Source: Globisporangium splendens
Taxonomy: Eukaryota; Oomycota; Peronosporomycetes; Pythiales; Pythiaceae
Assembly: GCA_006386115.1 (NCBI GenBank)
Contig: VFIW01000042.1
Coordinates: 62,001-126,000 of the forward strand
Reading direction: 5' to 3'
DNA: 64,000 nt
Positions 31,401-42,060 of the stretch are shown one piece after another. The translations under genes were made by a program, and so were the position numbers. Numbering within the stretch: position 1 is the first letter of the stretch; every line of letters starts with the position of its first letter. The notes beneath the pieces are model-generated. The model was given only the letters and a program-made list of their open reading frames with translations, made no database searches and was not told the origin of the DNA.

Positions 31401-32546
31401 TGACGTACCATGCGGCGCCGTATTTGATATGCGAGTACTTTCGAGCAAAGCATCCTTTGCTACATGATCTTGGTTACTCTGTTGTTGCTCTACGAGGCGT
31501 TCTTCCAGCGCCGCATTCTCGACTCGATGCTCGTCTTGAGCTTGAAATGCTCTAGCAAGTGATGTATTTGAATCCACCCACTGCTGAATCTGCAATATGA
31601 CAAATTCCAGCGCTTCGTCTCGCGACACATCCGTTGGCACTGCCTTTGAGATCTCCTGAAGCATCGTTTGCCACGGACAATCAGTGGCTCCGCGAGATTG
31701 CTCACCAAGCCACTCATTGCTTCTTGCTTGGTCCAAAACAGGTCTCATGGGTGCAGAGCAGTCTTGAACCACGTCTCCATCCTTGATTGGATCTGCCTTC
31801 GGTCTGCCGGAGAGCAGCATCTGGTGCTCAAGACAGCGCTGCAGGTCACCATTTTGGACCTCGATCGAGCGCAAGGTGCTCTCCAGCGCATTCAAATCAG
31901 CGCTTGAATCGGACTCCAGGACTGGGAAAGTATCGCAATCTGCGCCCTCATGTGTCTGAACCGATTTGTCCACCAGAACGACGCATGGTGTCCCAACGCA
32001 CACATCCGCTGTGTCTTGACTGCGTAGATCCTGCATGTGCAGCCTCGCTTCTGACTCATCCAGCGCACGACGCACCTGCTCCAGCTCATCCAATAGCACA
32101 TCGATCTGCTCATTCTTCTCCTTGATCAGCATTCGCACGTCGTCATTATCGTCGTCGCTTGTTGCCGTTCGCCTCTGCGCGCTTGGCGCATGGCATCGCA
32201 GCTCTTCGATCTCCTTGTCTTTGGCCAGCAGTAGCTGCAGGATCTACTCGCTTTGCAGTTCGTGCTGAAGCTGTGTCGCGTGGATGGTTCCGCGCAGATC
32301 CATCACAAAGTGCGGGAGCTGCTCGTCCAGTGTGCCGTTGTGCAGCAGCAACGCGTCGTGCCGCGCCAGGAATCCATGCCAAAATGAAGATGCATCATTC
32401 CCCGCGACGACCGCAGCTGCTCCGTTCACGATGCCATCTGCGTGCTCATTGTGGCCGCGCAGACGCACGTCATTGCACGCGCCATGGGCAAGTGGCTTGC
32501 TTCCTTCGCTCAGCTCGCGCACCATGTCGCCTCCTGTGAGCGGCAT
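28430..32546 (-). CDS. very long coiled-coil protein (centrosomal/ciliary type), one in-frame stop
   Basis: There are three exons: 32546-31409, 31312-31122 and 31024-28430. The introns are 96 and 97 bp (GTACGT..GACAG and GTACAC..GGCAG), and all joins keep frame, giving about 1,307 codons. Almost the whole product is coiled coil, with long charged heptad runs. Short non-coil patches lie near residues 60-100 and at the C-terminus. The C-terminal region (YKALRAENGKLRAQLI, SLQDEVKTLRKRVMQKHELL) recalls centrosomal or basal-body scaffolds, but I cannot name the family. A TAG at 32242-32244 interrupts the frame between LQHELQSE and ILQLLLAKDKEIEEL; CAG would restore a heptad glutamine. A 63-bp in-frame intron (32242-32304, GTGATG..AGTAG) could remove the stop, though its donor is weak. 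Treat it as possibly decaying. Confidence 0.6.
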
Positions 32547-32715
32547 TTCACATCCAACATGGATGAATTTCTAAAATAGCAATTTCCTTTTAGGGTATTT
32601 GCAGAAACGACCTAAACTAGGCAATGGACTAAATGACGCTCAACACTCTCTAAACGTTGTTGCCAAGGACCAGAATTGCCACACAGAGCAGCAGCCGACT
32701 CCACAGCAGCTCTGT

Positions 32716-33327
32716 TTAAGGAATATGGAGCGCACACACGCACCGAATGATGCGTGGAAATGCAAGTCCTGATGCTGCATTCAGTGGACGGCACTTCGAA
32801 AAATTGTTGCTCTTGTGCGCATAGTCCTTGAGAGCGATCACATCCAGTCCAGTCAGAACGAGCAACGTGAGCACAGACGAGCTGGAGACCACTAGCACGA
32901 CCCGCCACTGCCTCACTGTGCTCTGGTACTTGTGGAACACCGCGAGTTGCTCAATGGAGCAGCGACCGAGTAGCTGATGCTCCGTCTTCCACTCGTGGAA
33001 CGTGACGCAGCACTGCCGCAACGTGCGCTTGGCGTTCTCCAGACCTTGAAGCAGCGTCGACGACCGCTCGGCTGTAGGCGTCGCTGACTTGCGTTCGGAC
33101 AGCTTCTCTGTACCCGCCTCTGCTCGACAGGCACTGCCAAAAATCGGAAATGGTGGCGTGCTTCACTCTGCAGAAGAACGGTTCGCTCCGATGCCTCTTG
33201 TCCGACCTGAGCGACACGTGTAAAAAGAGAGGAACTGCGGTCTCATGTTGGAGCACATGAGCGCAAATAGCTGCCTCGCAAACCCACCGCGTGACGAGGC
33301 CATCACGTCGAGACACGCAGCGTCCAT
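32716..33327 (-). CDS. putative small single-pass membrane protein
   Basis: The well-supported part is a frame at about 33130-32716. It contains LENAKRTLRQCCVTFHEWK, CSIEQLAVFHKYQSTVRQW, a clear membrane helix VLVVSSSSVLTLLVLTGLDV and a short tail. Upstream, ATG 33327 opens a short frame (MDAACLDVMASSRGGFARQL) that can be joined by an intron of about 86 bp using a GTGTCG donor and a TTGGCAG acceptor. The donor is weak, so the 5' exon is tentative. I do not recognise the product. It is divergent from the retinoblastoma gene, with about 400 bp between their starts. Confidence 0.4.
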
Positions 33328-33381
33328 TGCAGCGTCTTCGCAGCCGCACACTTCACACTGGCGCTTTGTGTGGCTTGCCGA

Positions 33382-33392
33382 TTTTGGCGGGA
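33382..33392 (+). promoter_or_regulatory. candidate E2F-type site (TTTTGGCGGGA)
   Basis: This sequence matches the E2F/DP consensus TTTSGCGS. It lies about 340 bp upstream of the retinoblastoma-family start codon and near the start of the divergent small gene. RB genes are classic E2F targets. One match in a region this size can occur by chance. Confidence 0.3.
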
Positions 33393-33554
33393 GCAAAGTT
33401 GCAGTTGCAGAGTGCCTGTTTAAGGTGGGCCACCCTCCAACTTGCGTCTATGCCTAGTTTTAGACCGAGTGAACAGTCCCTTCTCCCCAAAAGTTGCAGT
33501 TGGTGCTCCCAATGTAGCGTGTCCCACTTTATTGAATCAACTATTTCAGGAGAA

Positions 33555-33620
33555 TGCCTAGTTTCGTGCAGGATCGCGCCTAGTATCGTGTTCACATCAT
33601 CCTAGTTTGATGTGCGGATC
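33555..33620. repeat. three degenerate 22-bp tandem units upstream of the RB gene
   Basis: Units begin at 33555, 33577 and 33599, exactly 22 bp apart. They share CCTAGT followed by T/A-T and a TG four to five bases on, and each ends in AT(C/G)-like bases. A lone related word (TGCCTAGTTTTAG) sits at 33451. The array ends 113 bp before the start codon of the retinoblastoma-family gene. Confidence 0.55.
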
Positions 33621-33733
33621 GCTCGTTCTTCACCCTACCCATTTTCGAAAAAGAGAAACGACAGGGGGAGTATACTGAAACCAAGTGAAAAGCGCTGCAA
33701 GTGCGCGCCAAAACCGCATTTCCCCAAGCGAAA

Positions 33734-36700
33734 ATGATGGCGCCGCACATGCCGATGCCGGCGGAAGGCGCGTCCGCCGCTAGTACAATAGGCGCATTGG
33801 AGCAAACGCTGCACCAGGCGCTCGAAGGCGCGTCGTCGTCATCATCTCCTGTGCTGACGGCGCTGTTGGCGGACGCGACGCTGCTGCGTGATGCGCAGAC
33901 GCTCTTTGAGCAGATCACCCCGCGCGTCACGCCGCCGCCTGCGCCGTTTGCCGTCACGGGCAGACTCGGAGCGCATCATCGGGACGGTGGAGACGCGAAT
34001 GAGAAGAAAGTGTGGGCGCTCGTCGCCGTGGTCGCGACGGGGGTCTCCCATGAAATGCAGCAGGAAAAGCGCGCCGAAGCAGCGGAGGCGGCGAATGGAG
34101 ACCCCGCGGCGCCAAGAGGCAAGCGCAAGCGACCGTCGACTGCAAGTAACAAGAGCTACGAGCGCAAGAATGGACAGCGAGACGAAGCAGACGATGAAGG
34201 CAAACAAGAAGACGAAGAAATGCGAGATGACGAAGCGAGAAGCGAGGATGCAAAAGCTGCTGCACTGCGTGTGGACGCTGAACCAACTTGGAATTTGATC
34301 GCGCTATTGACTGACGCAAACATCAGTCTGAGTGTGTTTTTACGGCATTTCACGAGTTTGTTCGATCGCCTGCTGCTGGATCCGGAGCTGCTGGAGGTCG
34401 CTACCCAGTTGAAGGAAGAGTTTACGATCGCGTCCGTGCTGTTTGAGAAATACCGCGTGCTCTGGAGCAAACTGGTGCCTCCAGTGGGTGGCGCTGTGCA
34501 CAAACACGAACCGCCAACCCACTCGCCGGTACATCATGCCGCTCATGTGCGCCATGACCGCCAGGATCGCAGCGAAGTGGACCGCGAGAAGGAGCCTGAA
34601 GAGTCCCACCAGCACCCCACGTCGCGACGAAAGAACAGCATGTTGTTGGACCAACTCGTGTCTGTGGACCGCCAGCAGCTACTCCACGATGCTGGTTGGC
34701 ATCTCTTTTTGATCGCGAAGCGACGGCTGAGTGGCCAGTATACCGGACTCGGATCATTGTACTACCTACTGCTGGCAGTGCTGCACCTGGTGCTCTCGAA
34801 CGTGGAGGTGCCATCTGTGGAAGACGAAGTCGCTGCTGCCCTTAGCGCTCTCGGCTCACCCGCGCCAGCAAGCACCGTTGCAAATGGACACGGCAATGCG
34901 ATCAACGGACCAAATAGTAACAATGGAAAGATTCTCGAAGCGCTCTGCGCCAACCCAAGAGTCGATCAGCATGAAGTCAAGCGTGCAGCATTGGACTTGG
35001 ATCATGTCCTGGAGCAAATGCGCGCAGACCCGGCGTTCCTGTTGACTGCGACAGCATCGACGTCCACCAGTGAAGGAGTCCCAACAGCCAACTCAGCACG
35101 AGCGTATGCATCTGCGGTGTTGAATACTGACGTGATATCGGAGAATATCTCTCGGCTCGCCGAGTACTATCGCAAAGAATACCTGGATGGTTGTGGGAAA
35201 CTGGATGAGCGTTTTTACTTGGATTCGTCCGTGCATCAAGTGATTATGGGACCAAAACCGTTGCCGCCAAGTCACCCTCCATCGGGTACCACCTCTGCAC
35301 TGAGTAGCCCCGTGCCAACGAAGCGACCAGGTCGCGCAGACCGGTTGATTCCAACGAACCCGTTTTCGTCCCCGGCTCGACAGCCGATGACACCGCAGCG
35401 GCGAGAAAGCGGCAGCGCTGCGGTCCGTGGTTTGTCGACGCCTTCCCGTCAACACCTTGCTGGAACGCCTGGACCACCGCCGTCTCCGTTTACCTCGCAG
35501 GCATGGCAGCTACATGGACTCTCGTCGCCTCCTTCGACTTCGTCGCTGTCGAACGCGCGGTCGATCCACACGCCGAATACACGCGCATTCTTGCACACGG
35601 CTACCAATCATCAAGCGTCTCCGTTCGTGATGCAAACTCCAGTGACGGCTGCAGTGGAGACAAGCAACTGGGTGCGCGATACGCTTTCCAGCGCAAGTGG
35701 ATTTGTCACGCCACAACTTAAGATGTTTTTTAAAGACTGTACAAACGACCCAACGGACCATATCGCCCAGATCTTGCAGGATCTTTCGCAGAAGCTCATG
35801 ACATCGAGACGACGAGCTGCTGGTCTGCCTCCGACTCCAAATCTGGACGAAAATGACAGTATGGCTCAGTTTCCATCGTTCGAGTACTCTGAAGTGGACG
35901 GAAGCTTGAAGAAAACGAAGAATCTTGCTATCGCACTGTTTTACCGCGTGCTGGAAGCGCTGCTTGTCTCGGAAAAGGATCGACTGCGCACAACCAACTT
36001 TTCGTCGCTTCTGAATAACGAGACCTTTGTGTCGTCTCTCTACGCGTGCAGTCTAGAAGTGGTGCTGAAGGCACATAGTCTCATCACGCTGTCGTTCCCG
36101 TTCCTGTTGGATATCCTTGGTGTGAATGCGTTTGATTTTGGGAAGATCATCGAAAGCTTTGTGAAGCACGTGCCAAAGTTGCCGAACGTATTGAAACGGC
36201 ACATGCGTGACCTGGAACAGACGATTCTGGATTCGCTTGCATGGCGATCGGACTCGGGATTGTATTTGGTTCTTGCGGGGGATTCCAGACCGACGGCATC
36301 GGATTCTTCCTCGCTCGCAGCGCTGACGAATGGCTCAATGAATGCAAATGCAAGCGCATCGAGTGCACGAACCAGCGTGCTTCAGCTGTTCTTCCGCAAA
36401 GTGTTGTCGCTGGCGGCGTCTCGAATTTTCCGACTCGGGACGATGCTGGAGCTGGATGCAAAGTACTTGAATCAAGTTTGGACGGCGATCAAAGAATGCC
36501 TGAGCTCGCAGCATGCGCTATTGAAAGACCGCCACCTTGACCAAGTGATCCTGTGTAGTTTATATGGCGTGTGCAAAGTGAACCATGTGCGTCCCGAGGT
36601 GACGTTCAAGCGCGTGATTGATTGCTATAAGAAACTGCAGCTTCCGCAATCGACTGCGATCAACCATGGCAGCTCCACGCCAGCGTCGCTCGTGCGAAAC

Positions 36701-37541
36701 AGCAACGAGATCATTCGAAATATCAAGTTGGACGATGACTCTCGTGGAGACATTATCAAGTTCTACAACCGGTGCTACATTCCGACGATGAAGGTCTTTA
36801 TGCTCCAGTTTCAGATGCAAGACAAGCAAATGGCTGCAGCGGACGCTGCTGTGGTGAGCACGACGGGAACGAATGGCGCTGTTTCTCAAGCTCCACCAGG
36901 CTTTACGCCTCGACGGGAAGGCAGTGTCGTCGCCGCGTCGACGTCAGATACGGAAATCGTCGCGGAGGCCGCTGCTGATGCTGTGGAGAAGGTGATGAAA
37001 TCGTATGGCCATGCTCCTGGCACTCCGAATCGACCTATTCGACGAGGCTCTGGTGCGTCTCCTAGGATTTTCGGTTCCCCGATGTCGTCGCTGCAGCTGT
37101 TCACGACCGCTGAAGTGCAGTCTCTTCCTGTGTCTGTCCATCACACGTCGCCAAAGCGCGTGCTGGCCTCGAATATTTATATGTCCCCACTGCAACAAGC
37201 GCGTCTGCATCACCGATCCCACCTGACACCGCGGTCGCATGCGCTGTATGCGTTTGGCGAAAGTCCGTCCAGGGTAAGTTGATTCAGCAGTTTGTTTTGC
37301 TTGAACGATACCGATTTCGACTGATGTTTTTGGCTGGTTTTCTGACATGATGCAGGACTTGGCGTTGATCAACCGTGCTGTGAACACGAGCACGACGCGC
37401 GCGCGAGTCGTCATGCCGCCGCCGCTTGTCCTCACGGAGACGGACAGTCGCCACGAGGAAGAGACCAGCGAGAGCAACAGCAATAGCGCCGCGTCCACGC
37501 CGACCAACTCTGCAGCAGCAAAGCGACGACGGACAGGCTGA
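33734..37541 (+). CDS. retinoblastoma-family pocket protein
   Basis: Exon 1 is 33734-37273 and exon 2 is 37356-37541, joined across an 82-bp intron (GTAAGT..TGCAG) to give 1,241 residues. RB proteins repress E2F/DP targets to hold cells before S phase. An N-terminal cyclin-like region is seen from about residue 185 (WNLIALLTDANISLSVFLRH). Pocket A starts near residue 672 (DHIAQILQDLSQKL) and includes LAIALFYRVLEALLVSEKDR and FPFLLDILGVNAFDFGKIIE. Pocket B starts near residue 878 (VLQLFFRKVLSLAASRIFRL) and includes LDQVILCSLYGVCKVN, FKRVIDCYKK and DIIKFYNRCYIPTMKVF. Many Ser/Thr-Pro sites in the spacer and tail (SSPVPTKRPG, MSPLQQ, LTPRS) suit CDK phosphorylation. The tail ends in a basic KRRR nuclear-signal-like motif. 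It converges with the AGC kinase gene. Confidence 0.93.
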
Positions 37542-37896
37542 CAGGATCTGTAAAGTCTTGGTTGTATTTTTCTAATGCTCCTCATTGAAGTGCTTGCTAA
37601 TTATACAAAATGCCAAACAGCGGATGAAGATGAAAAGAAACAAAAGAGCACACGCACAAGAGGCACGTTGTTCATTCTCAACTTGATATATTGCTTTTCT
37701 CTTTGTTTAACAGACGCAAAGCCATCGACCATTCCAATTGATTGCATGGTACGCTCGCGTGTCGTTTCTCTCCGTTCGTTGTTTCTAAAAATCTGTGCTA
37801 TCGTGAGCGATTATATCCATATCCATACACTTACAAAAATCCATTTTGGCACTGCTGCTACCGTCACGGCCGTCGCCAACAACCAGATCCAACAGC

Positions 37897-40590
37897 TTAC
37901 AGGTTGGTGTCCATCGAGAACAGCGGCGCCTCGCCCTCGTCGCTCAGCACTTCTTCACTGCTGTGGCTGTCCTGCGCGTACAGGTTCGAGTGGTTCGTGT
38001 CGTCCTCGGAGCCCACAACACAGCACTCGCTGTCGTCGATAATGTCATCCTCGCCGGCCGAGTTCAGGCGACCACGCATCGCGGCACCCTCCTGCAACTG
38101 CCGCATGAGCCACCCGTCGTCAGCCATGCTCACGCCATCAAATGTCGTGCGGTTCGTGTCAAATGCAAAGCTAAACTCGTCAAAATGGGACTCGTCGTTC
38201 GTGTTGAGCACAGTCGTGGCCTTGCGACCGTTCACGTTCTTGCCGAGCTCGCCAATCGACTCGTCCACCTTCATGTTCCGGAAGTGTTCGTGCACGTTTT
38301 GCATCAGATCCTCAGACGGCGGGATGAACGGCGCCTCTACTTCTTTCGCTTCGAGCTTCGCCCAGTTGATCTCCTCGAAGAACGGGTGTTGCCGTACTTC
38401 GTCCACGCCAATGCGTTGCGCTGGATCCCGCACGAGCAACTTCTGCAGCAGATCCACCGCCACCGGGTCCATCGGCGGGTACCGATCGTACTTGACCTCC
38501 GCCGTCTGGATCTTGCGGTACATTTGCGACACGTTCGGGTCGAAGAACGGCGTGATGCCCGTGAGCATCTCGTAGAGCAGCACGCCGTAGCTCCACCAGT
38601 CGGCTTCCATGCCGTATTGCGGCTTCTGCGTCAGCAGTTGCTCTGGCGCGATGTACGCAGGCGAGCCAGCAAGCGTACCCGTCGGCGCGAACTGGTTGCC
38701 ACCGCCATTCGAGGACCCTTCAAGCGTCAGTTGCTTCGAAATGCCGAAATCCACGAGACGAATATGGCCAGTCTTGTCGAGCATGATGTTGTCGGGCTTG
38801 AGGTCGCGGTAAATAATGCCGTGCGAGTGCAAGTATGAGAGCGCGATCGCCAACTCTGCGGCGTAGAACCGCGCACGCTCGATCGAGAACCGCCGGCCGC
38901 TGCTCGTGCTCACGTTCGGATCCATCTTGGTCGAGTGCATATGCAAATACAAGTTACCGCCCTTGTAGTAGTCGAGTCCCAAGTACAACTTGGTCTGCGT
39001 CTGGAACGCAAAGCGGAGACACACCATGAACGGATGACGCACGCCCGAGAGAATGCGTCGCTCTTTCAACGCCGACTCAGCGCCCGAGTGCTTGTCGATG
39101 ATCTTGATCGCAAAGTACTCATCCTGGCTCAAGTGGCGCTTCACGAGAACGACGGTACCGAACCCACCTTGGCCAAGCACGCCGACGACATCAAAGTCCG
39201 AGAACGACAGTGCGAGCGAACGCTTCGAGAGGAAGCACTGGTGGAAGCACGCCGCGTGCTCCGCGAGCACCATCGGGTTGGACGTCACGCGCCGCACCGA
39301 GCGCGACGAAGAAGACGACGAGCGCTGACGGAACGACAGCACGATGCGCGACACACGGCGCGCCGGCGTAAACGACAGCTGGAGACCAAACTTGCCCTCC
39401 GTTGTAGACCCCGACACCGTGTTCACGAGCGCATGCTGCACGCAAGTGTAGCTGTGGTGGTCATCGTCTTCAGAACGGTGCATAGGCTCCTCATTCACGT
39501 CCGTGACGAGCAGGTACTTGCTCGCGTACAGCGACGCGAAGTGCACGATCCCTTCGCGACCGTGATAGATACCCTTGAACACGCACGACGGCTGGGAGAC
39601 TTCGGTCGTCTCGAGATCAAAGAGGATCTCGACGTCCTTGCTCAACTGGCGCAGGAACCCGGGCAGGCGTTCGATCATCATCTCGGGCTTCGAGACACTG
39701 AGCAGCTGGAGCAACTCGGTGTAAAACTTGTCGGCAAAATGCTTCGAGATGCTCGCTTCGAGCGACACGATGTCGTCAGTCGAGTGCGTCTTGAGCAGCT
39801 CCGGGCGGGGCTTGGCCATCTGCAGCATCGACGGCGTCTCGGGCATGGAACCGCGGTGCAGACTGAGCTGCATCATATGCATCCACATGGCTTTGCCGAT
39901 GGACGACGTCGCGATAAAGTGGATGAGGTTGCCGTTCGTCGCGAGGAAGCTGAAGCCGAGCACGTCGGGCTGCAGCTTGGAGCCACCAAAGCCCGCGGAC
40001 GGCAGCGAGCTCAGGATCTGCTTGATGACCCACTTGCCGCGGTGCTGCTCCTTGCCCAGCGCCTGTACCTTGGACTTGTACACCGTGATGGTGCGGTTCT
40101 GCAACGTGATGTAGCGCGGCGTCCAGTTCTTGACGATCTTGCGCTGCTTGTATAGGTAGCCCTCCCACTCGACTTCTTCGGCCGAGATCGTCTTGAGATC
40201 GATGAGGTTGGGCGTCGCGAGTGCAGACTCCTTCTTCTTTTTCTGCGCGGCAGCGGCTGACGCGCTCGCAGCAGCAGCAGCCGCCGCGTGCGTATTGTTG
40301 GACTGCGACAACGAGCGCGAGAGCGACGGTCTGCGCGCCATGGACGCCGTGCGCGACAGCGACGACGAGAGCGTGGAGAACGACGATGCGTTCGCGAACG
40401 AGCTGCCGCTGCCGCCCGGCGACGAGCCTGTGGGTCCGCTCATGGACGACTTGCGGCGGCTCGAGATGCGGATCGGACGGCTCGAGCCCGACGAGCCCGT
40501 GGACCCCGACGGCCGCGAGCCGTCGATGCTCGCCGTCGAGCTGCCGCTGCGCATCGAGTGCATCACGCGCGCGTCCATAATGTGCGCCAT
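37897..40590 (-). CDS. PH-domain AGC protein kinase
   Basis: This is a single exon of 897 residues. The N-terminus is Ser/Gly-rich and disordered. A PH domain follows at about residues 137-245 (EWEGYLYKQRKIVKNWTPRY and AMWMHMMQLSLH). A middle domain of about 170 residues has an SnoaL/NTF2-like or unknown fold (FADKFYTELLQLL, GIYHGREGIVHFASLY). The kinase domain spans about residues 463-745 with all catalytic motifs: GQGGFGTV, FAIKIID, IIYRDLKPDNIML, LVDFGISK and AGSPAYIAPE. The C-tail has an aromatic hydrophobic-motif-like FDEFSFAF, then an acidic end. It is expected to be recruited to phosphoinositide membranes and activated by upstream kinases, as in AKT/PDK1-type AGC kinases. The substrate is unknown. 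The family is expanded in oomycetes. Confidence 0.9.
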   Translation of the reverse strand: MAHIMDARVMHSMRSGSSTASIDGSRPSGSTGSSGSSRPIRISSRRKSSMSGPTGSSPGGSGSSFANASSFSTLSSSLSRTASMARRPSLSRSLSQSNNTHAAAAAAASASAAAAQKKKKESALATPNLIDLKTISAEEVEWEGYLYKQRKIVKNWTPRYITLQNRTITVYKSKVQALGKEQHRGKWVIKQILSSLPSAGFGGSKLQPDVLGFSFLATNGNLIHFIATSSIGKAMWMHMMQLSLHRGSMPETPSMLQMAKPRPELLKTHSTDDIVSLEASISKHFADKFYTELLQLLSVSKPEMMIERLPGFLRQLSKDVEILFDLETTEVSQPSCVFKGIYHGREGIVHFASLYASKYLLVTDVNEEPMHRSEDDDHHSYTCVQHALVNTVSGSTTEGKFGLQLSFTPARRVSRIVLSFRQRSSSSSSRSVRRVTSNPMVLAEHAACFHQCFLSKRSLALSFSDFDVVGVLGQGGFGTVVLVKRHLSQDEYFAIKIIDKHSGAESALKERRILSGVRHPFMVCLRFAFQTQTKLYLGLDYYKGGNLYLHMHSTKMDPNVSTSSGRRFSIERARFYAAELAIALSYLHSHGIIYRDLKPDNIMLDKTGHIRLVDFGISKQLTLEGSSNGGGNQFAPTGTLAGSPAYIAPEQLLTQKPQYGMEADWWSYGVLLYEMLTGITPFFDPNVSQMYRKIQTAEVKYDRYPPMDPVAVDLLQKLLVRDPAQRIGVDEVRQHPFFEEINWAKLEAKEVEAPFIPPSEDLMQNVHEHFRNMKVDESIGELGKNVNGRKATTVLNTNDESHFDEFSFAFDTNRTTFDGVSMADDGWLMRQLQEGAAMRGRLNSAGEDDIIDDSECCVVGSEDDTNHSNLYAQDSHSSEEVLSDEGEAPLFSMDTNL

Positions 40591-40850
40591 GGTTCACGAC
40601 TGACTGCTAATATGAGCTGCTGGGGCAAAGCACAACAAATGGGACAAACGGCACGAAGAGAAAGACCCACACATGCTGTTAAAATATGTGCGCACACGCA
40701 TGCACAAGCAGGCACAACATGCAAAGGCGGCATCCGGATAGTGCTCGAACACATCATCCGCAAGCACAACTTGCATGCAGTCGACAAGCATACACTCTCA
40801 CTCGCATGCACCAGCAACTTGCACATGCACACAGACAAGCAGCACACGAG

Positions 40851-40871
40851 AACAACAACAACAACAACAAC
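40851..40871. repeat. (AAC)7 microsatellite
   Basis: Seven uninterrupted AAC units lie in the upstream region of the PH-AGC kinase gene. Confidence 0.9.
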
Positions 40872-40983
40872 GTACAGAGGAGGCGATGCGGACGCAGCGC
40901 TGTCGAGGTGTCGGCAGCTTGCTGCTGCGGAACAAACACTGCGGAGGGAGGGGGGAAGAACGCGAGTCTGCACACGGCACCCA

Positions 40984-41000
40984 CTCTCTCTCTCTCTCTC
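40984..41000. repeat. (CT)8 microsatellite
   Basis: An uninterrupted CT run lies upstream of the PH-AGC kinase gene. CT/GA tracts are common near oomycete and plant transcription starts. Confidence 0.85.
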
Positions 41001-41422
41001 AGCTTGTAGCTTAAGTTGCTTGTTGCTTGTGCGCTCGCTCGCTCGGTTGCGTGCTTGGGACTGGCGCGCACTCAGACACTCTGAACTCAGAACGTGGAGG
41101 TTTCCTTCTCCCCCCCTTTCAGACAACCCACCCACCCACACACCCCCCACACACACACATGCCGCTCAGTGTGTTTAAAACATATCTGTGATAGTTTTAA
41201 ACAGTCGTCCTCACCTGCCCATTCCCTTGCAACAACAAAGTGTGTGTTTGATTTGGAGGGAGCCGACAATCTTTGCAAAAATTTGGCGGTTTGCAGCAAA
41301 CAGCAATCGCAACTGGCAAATATGCTGCAAGTGATAAAAAAAAAAGAGAGAGCCACACCTTTTACGAATAAAATAAGACACTTGTCTATTCAATGAGACG
41401 AACGCCGATTGTTCAGCGCGTA

Positions 41423-42060
41423 TCATACGCGTTTGGCGGCAACAACCAGGCGTTCGCCTCGTGAGTCTGTGTCACGAGCCGTGACACACTCGACAAGCAA
41501 AACATACAGCAGCAAGTGGCGTGATCCATAAAGCAGGAGTAGCCCAGTCCGTTTCAATAGTAGCCCCCGCCTTTTTTTACCATGTGGCGCCAAACAATCA
41601 AGGTCATCGATGGGCAGAAAGGACAGATTGTCGTCGTTGGATACGTAGATCAAGTTGTTGCGTTTTCATGTCTCTTCTGGCTTGCTCGATTTGGTTTCTA
41701 TGAACAACTGTATGGGAGATGCGATCAGTGGCAGGTCTCTCGGCATCTTTGTTGACCCAGAAAGAATCTCGCTTGTCTGGCAAATCAAAACCTCAACTTG
41801 GCTGTTCTCCGTTTGGACACAGCAGCAACCGAACCTTGTTGCGCTTCGCCACAAACTCCAAGTGTTTTTCTTAGTCGACAATAATTGCAGTTGTTTGTTT
41901 GCTTTGCATATTCTTCATCTGCTGCAAGAAAAACTCGTGCTGCCACCATTTCTGTGTCCATCCGTCCAACAGGCACGCACCAATTGCCTGATAGATGCTC
42001 CCTTCGCCCTCGCTTTTCTTCTTTTTTTCTTCTTCCTTCTCGTTTCCCAAGCAGGCTCAT
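41423..42060 (-). pseudogene. decayed unrecognised coding region
   Basis: Minus-strand translation shows protein-like pieces in two frames broken by stops. First is EGSIYQAIGACLLDGWTQKW then WQHEFFLQQMKN. Next comes LEFVAKRNKVRLLLCPNGEQ, ending at a TGA or TAG. A further piece is VEVLICQTSEILSGSTKMPR with PLIASPIQLFIETKSSKPEE. After an in-frame TGA near 41667 the frame continues with NLIYVSNDDNLSFLPIDDLD. Such hydrophobic/charged alternation is unlike random sequence, and the interruptions suggest a dead gene. I cannot name the family. Unusual splicing is an alternative. Confidence 0.4.

Larger units (their letters stand above)
40591..41422. other. low-complexity upstream region of the AGC kinase
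   Basis: About 830 bp hold CAC-, AAC-, CT- and C-rich tracts and no supported gene. They probably contain the promoter and leader of the kinase gene transcribed leftward from 40590. Confidence 0.5.

Noticed and set aside
38935..40155. 406-residue plus-strand open frame opposite the PH-AGC kinase
   Set aside because: It is a shadow of the kinase gene with Arg/His-rich composition and no recognisable domain.
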